Shown: positions 48,002-48,042 of the stretch, in pieces
Layout of the letters: every line of letters begins with the position of its first letter
Numbering within the stretch: position 1 is the stretch's first letter
DNA from: JAGOTP01 sp964600845
GTDB lineage: Bacteria; Patescibacteriota; Patescibacteriia; 2-12-FULL-60-25
DNA: 48,042 nucleotides
Reading direction: 5' to 3'
NCBI GenBank assembly: GCA_964600845.1
Contig: CAZRJW010000008.1
Location: forward strand, 1 to 48,042
Position numbers and translations under genes: made by a program
The notes under the pieces: generated by a model
Seen by the model: only the letters and a program-made list of their open reading frames with translations
Database searches by the model: none
What the model was told of the DNA's origin: nothing

Positions 48002-48035
48002 CGAGAACCCATCCCTTCTTTCTTACGGGTTCTCG
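48002..48035 (+). repeat. Long-loop hairpin 3' of the recombinase-like pseudogene
   Basis: CGAGAACCC (48002-48010) and GGGTTCTCG (48027-48035) form a perfect 9-bp stem around a 16-nt pyrimidine-rich loop, 10 nt after the stop codon. There is no U-tract. The form (9-bp stem, long pyrimidine-rich loop, no T-tail) is like that after the high-GC gene at 10513. Confidence 0.7.
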
Positions 48036-48042
48036 CACGTCC

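Noticed and set aside
1..48042. CRISPR array or insertion sequence
   Set aside because: No regularly spaced direct repeats and no transposase-like frame were seen on either strand. The only mobile-element trace is the recombinase remnant.

Overview
The window reads as part of a Candidate Phyla Radiation (Patescibacteria) chromosome, most like the Parcubacteria/Uhrbacteria-type lineages. This is inferred from gene content: DUF5671-type membrane proteins, PEGA-domain and surface-repeat proteins, a helicase-motif-less PriA-like protein, short genes packed into overlapping operons, and very few Shine-Dalgarno sequences. The code is standard: TGA, TAG and TAA all end genes here. Base composition is near half G+C, with two G+C-rich outlier genes. 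A run of 100 N (38879-38978) shows the window is scaffolded.

Layout. 1-8490: tsaC-like gene, a small membrane protein, then a five-gene minus-strand operon led by the EngB GTPase (engB, DUF5671 protein, pseudopilin-like protein, hypothetical, GT-B-like protein). Divergent from it are ftsE-ftsX and a two-gene unit holding an unrecognised HEXXH protein. 8526-14843 (minus): prohibitin-like protein, polysaccharide deacetylase-like protein, ABC-F ATPase, a compositionally odd 150-aa gene with a strong SD, and oligoendopeptidase F. 14949-22692 (plus): tRNA-Gln(TTG), a 1391-aa secreted subtilase, peroxiredoxin, SulP transporter, Rieske ferredoxin and a thermonuclease. 22871-28291 (minus): surface lysozyme-like protein, LigB/MEMO-like protein, PriA-like protein, def, fmt. 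28353-32277 (plus): GT-C-like membrane protein, exoprotein and small membrane protein as a tightly overlapping triad, then a HIT hydrolase. 32258-33580 (minus): PEGA protein. 33676-38498 (plus): murA, S41 protease, NUDIX, then a lytic-transglycosylase-like protein under its own promoter. 38495-39097 (minus): DHH-type phosphoesterase broken by the N gap. 39237-46861 (plus): valS, hypothetical, tyrS, argS, bactofilin and a diacylglycerol-kinase-like protein, then tRNA-Leu(GAG) and a decayed tyrosine recombinase.

How it fits together. Most genes serve translation (three aminoacyl-tRNA synthetases, two tRNAs, fmt/def, tsaC, engB, ABC-F) or the envelope (murA, S41, lytic enzymes, FtsEX, bactofilin, deacetylase, PEGA, GT-C). 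Several operon-leading genes have an extended -10 or TANNNT box only 6-7 nt before ATG, so they are probably leaderless. Sixteen of 41 assessed starts read CTATG and eight read CCTATG, which looks like an SD-independent start context. Both tRNA promoters carry the same 11-mer after the -10, including a GCGCCAC discriminator like that of stringently controlled stable-RNA promoters. The most unusual items are the PriA-like protein without helicase motifs, the two high-GC genes with strong SDs and long-loop 3' hairpins (one a catalytically eroded recombinase next to tRNA-Leu), the unrecognised HEXXH protein, and the GT-C/exoprotein/membrane triad.
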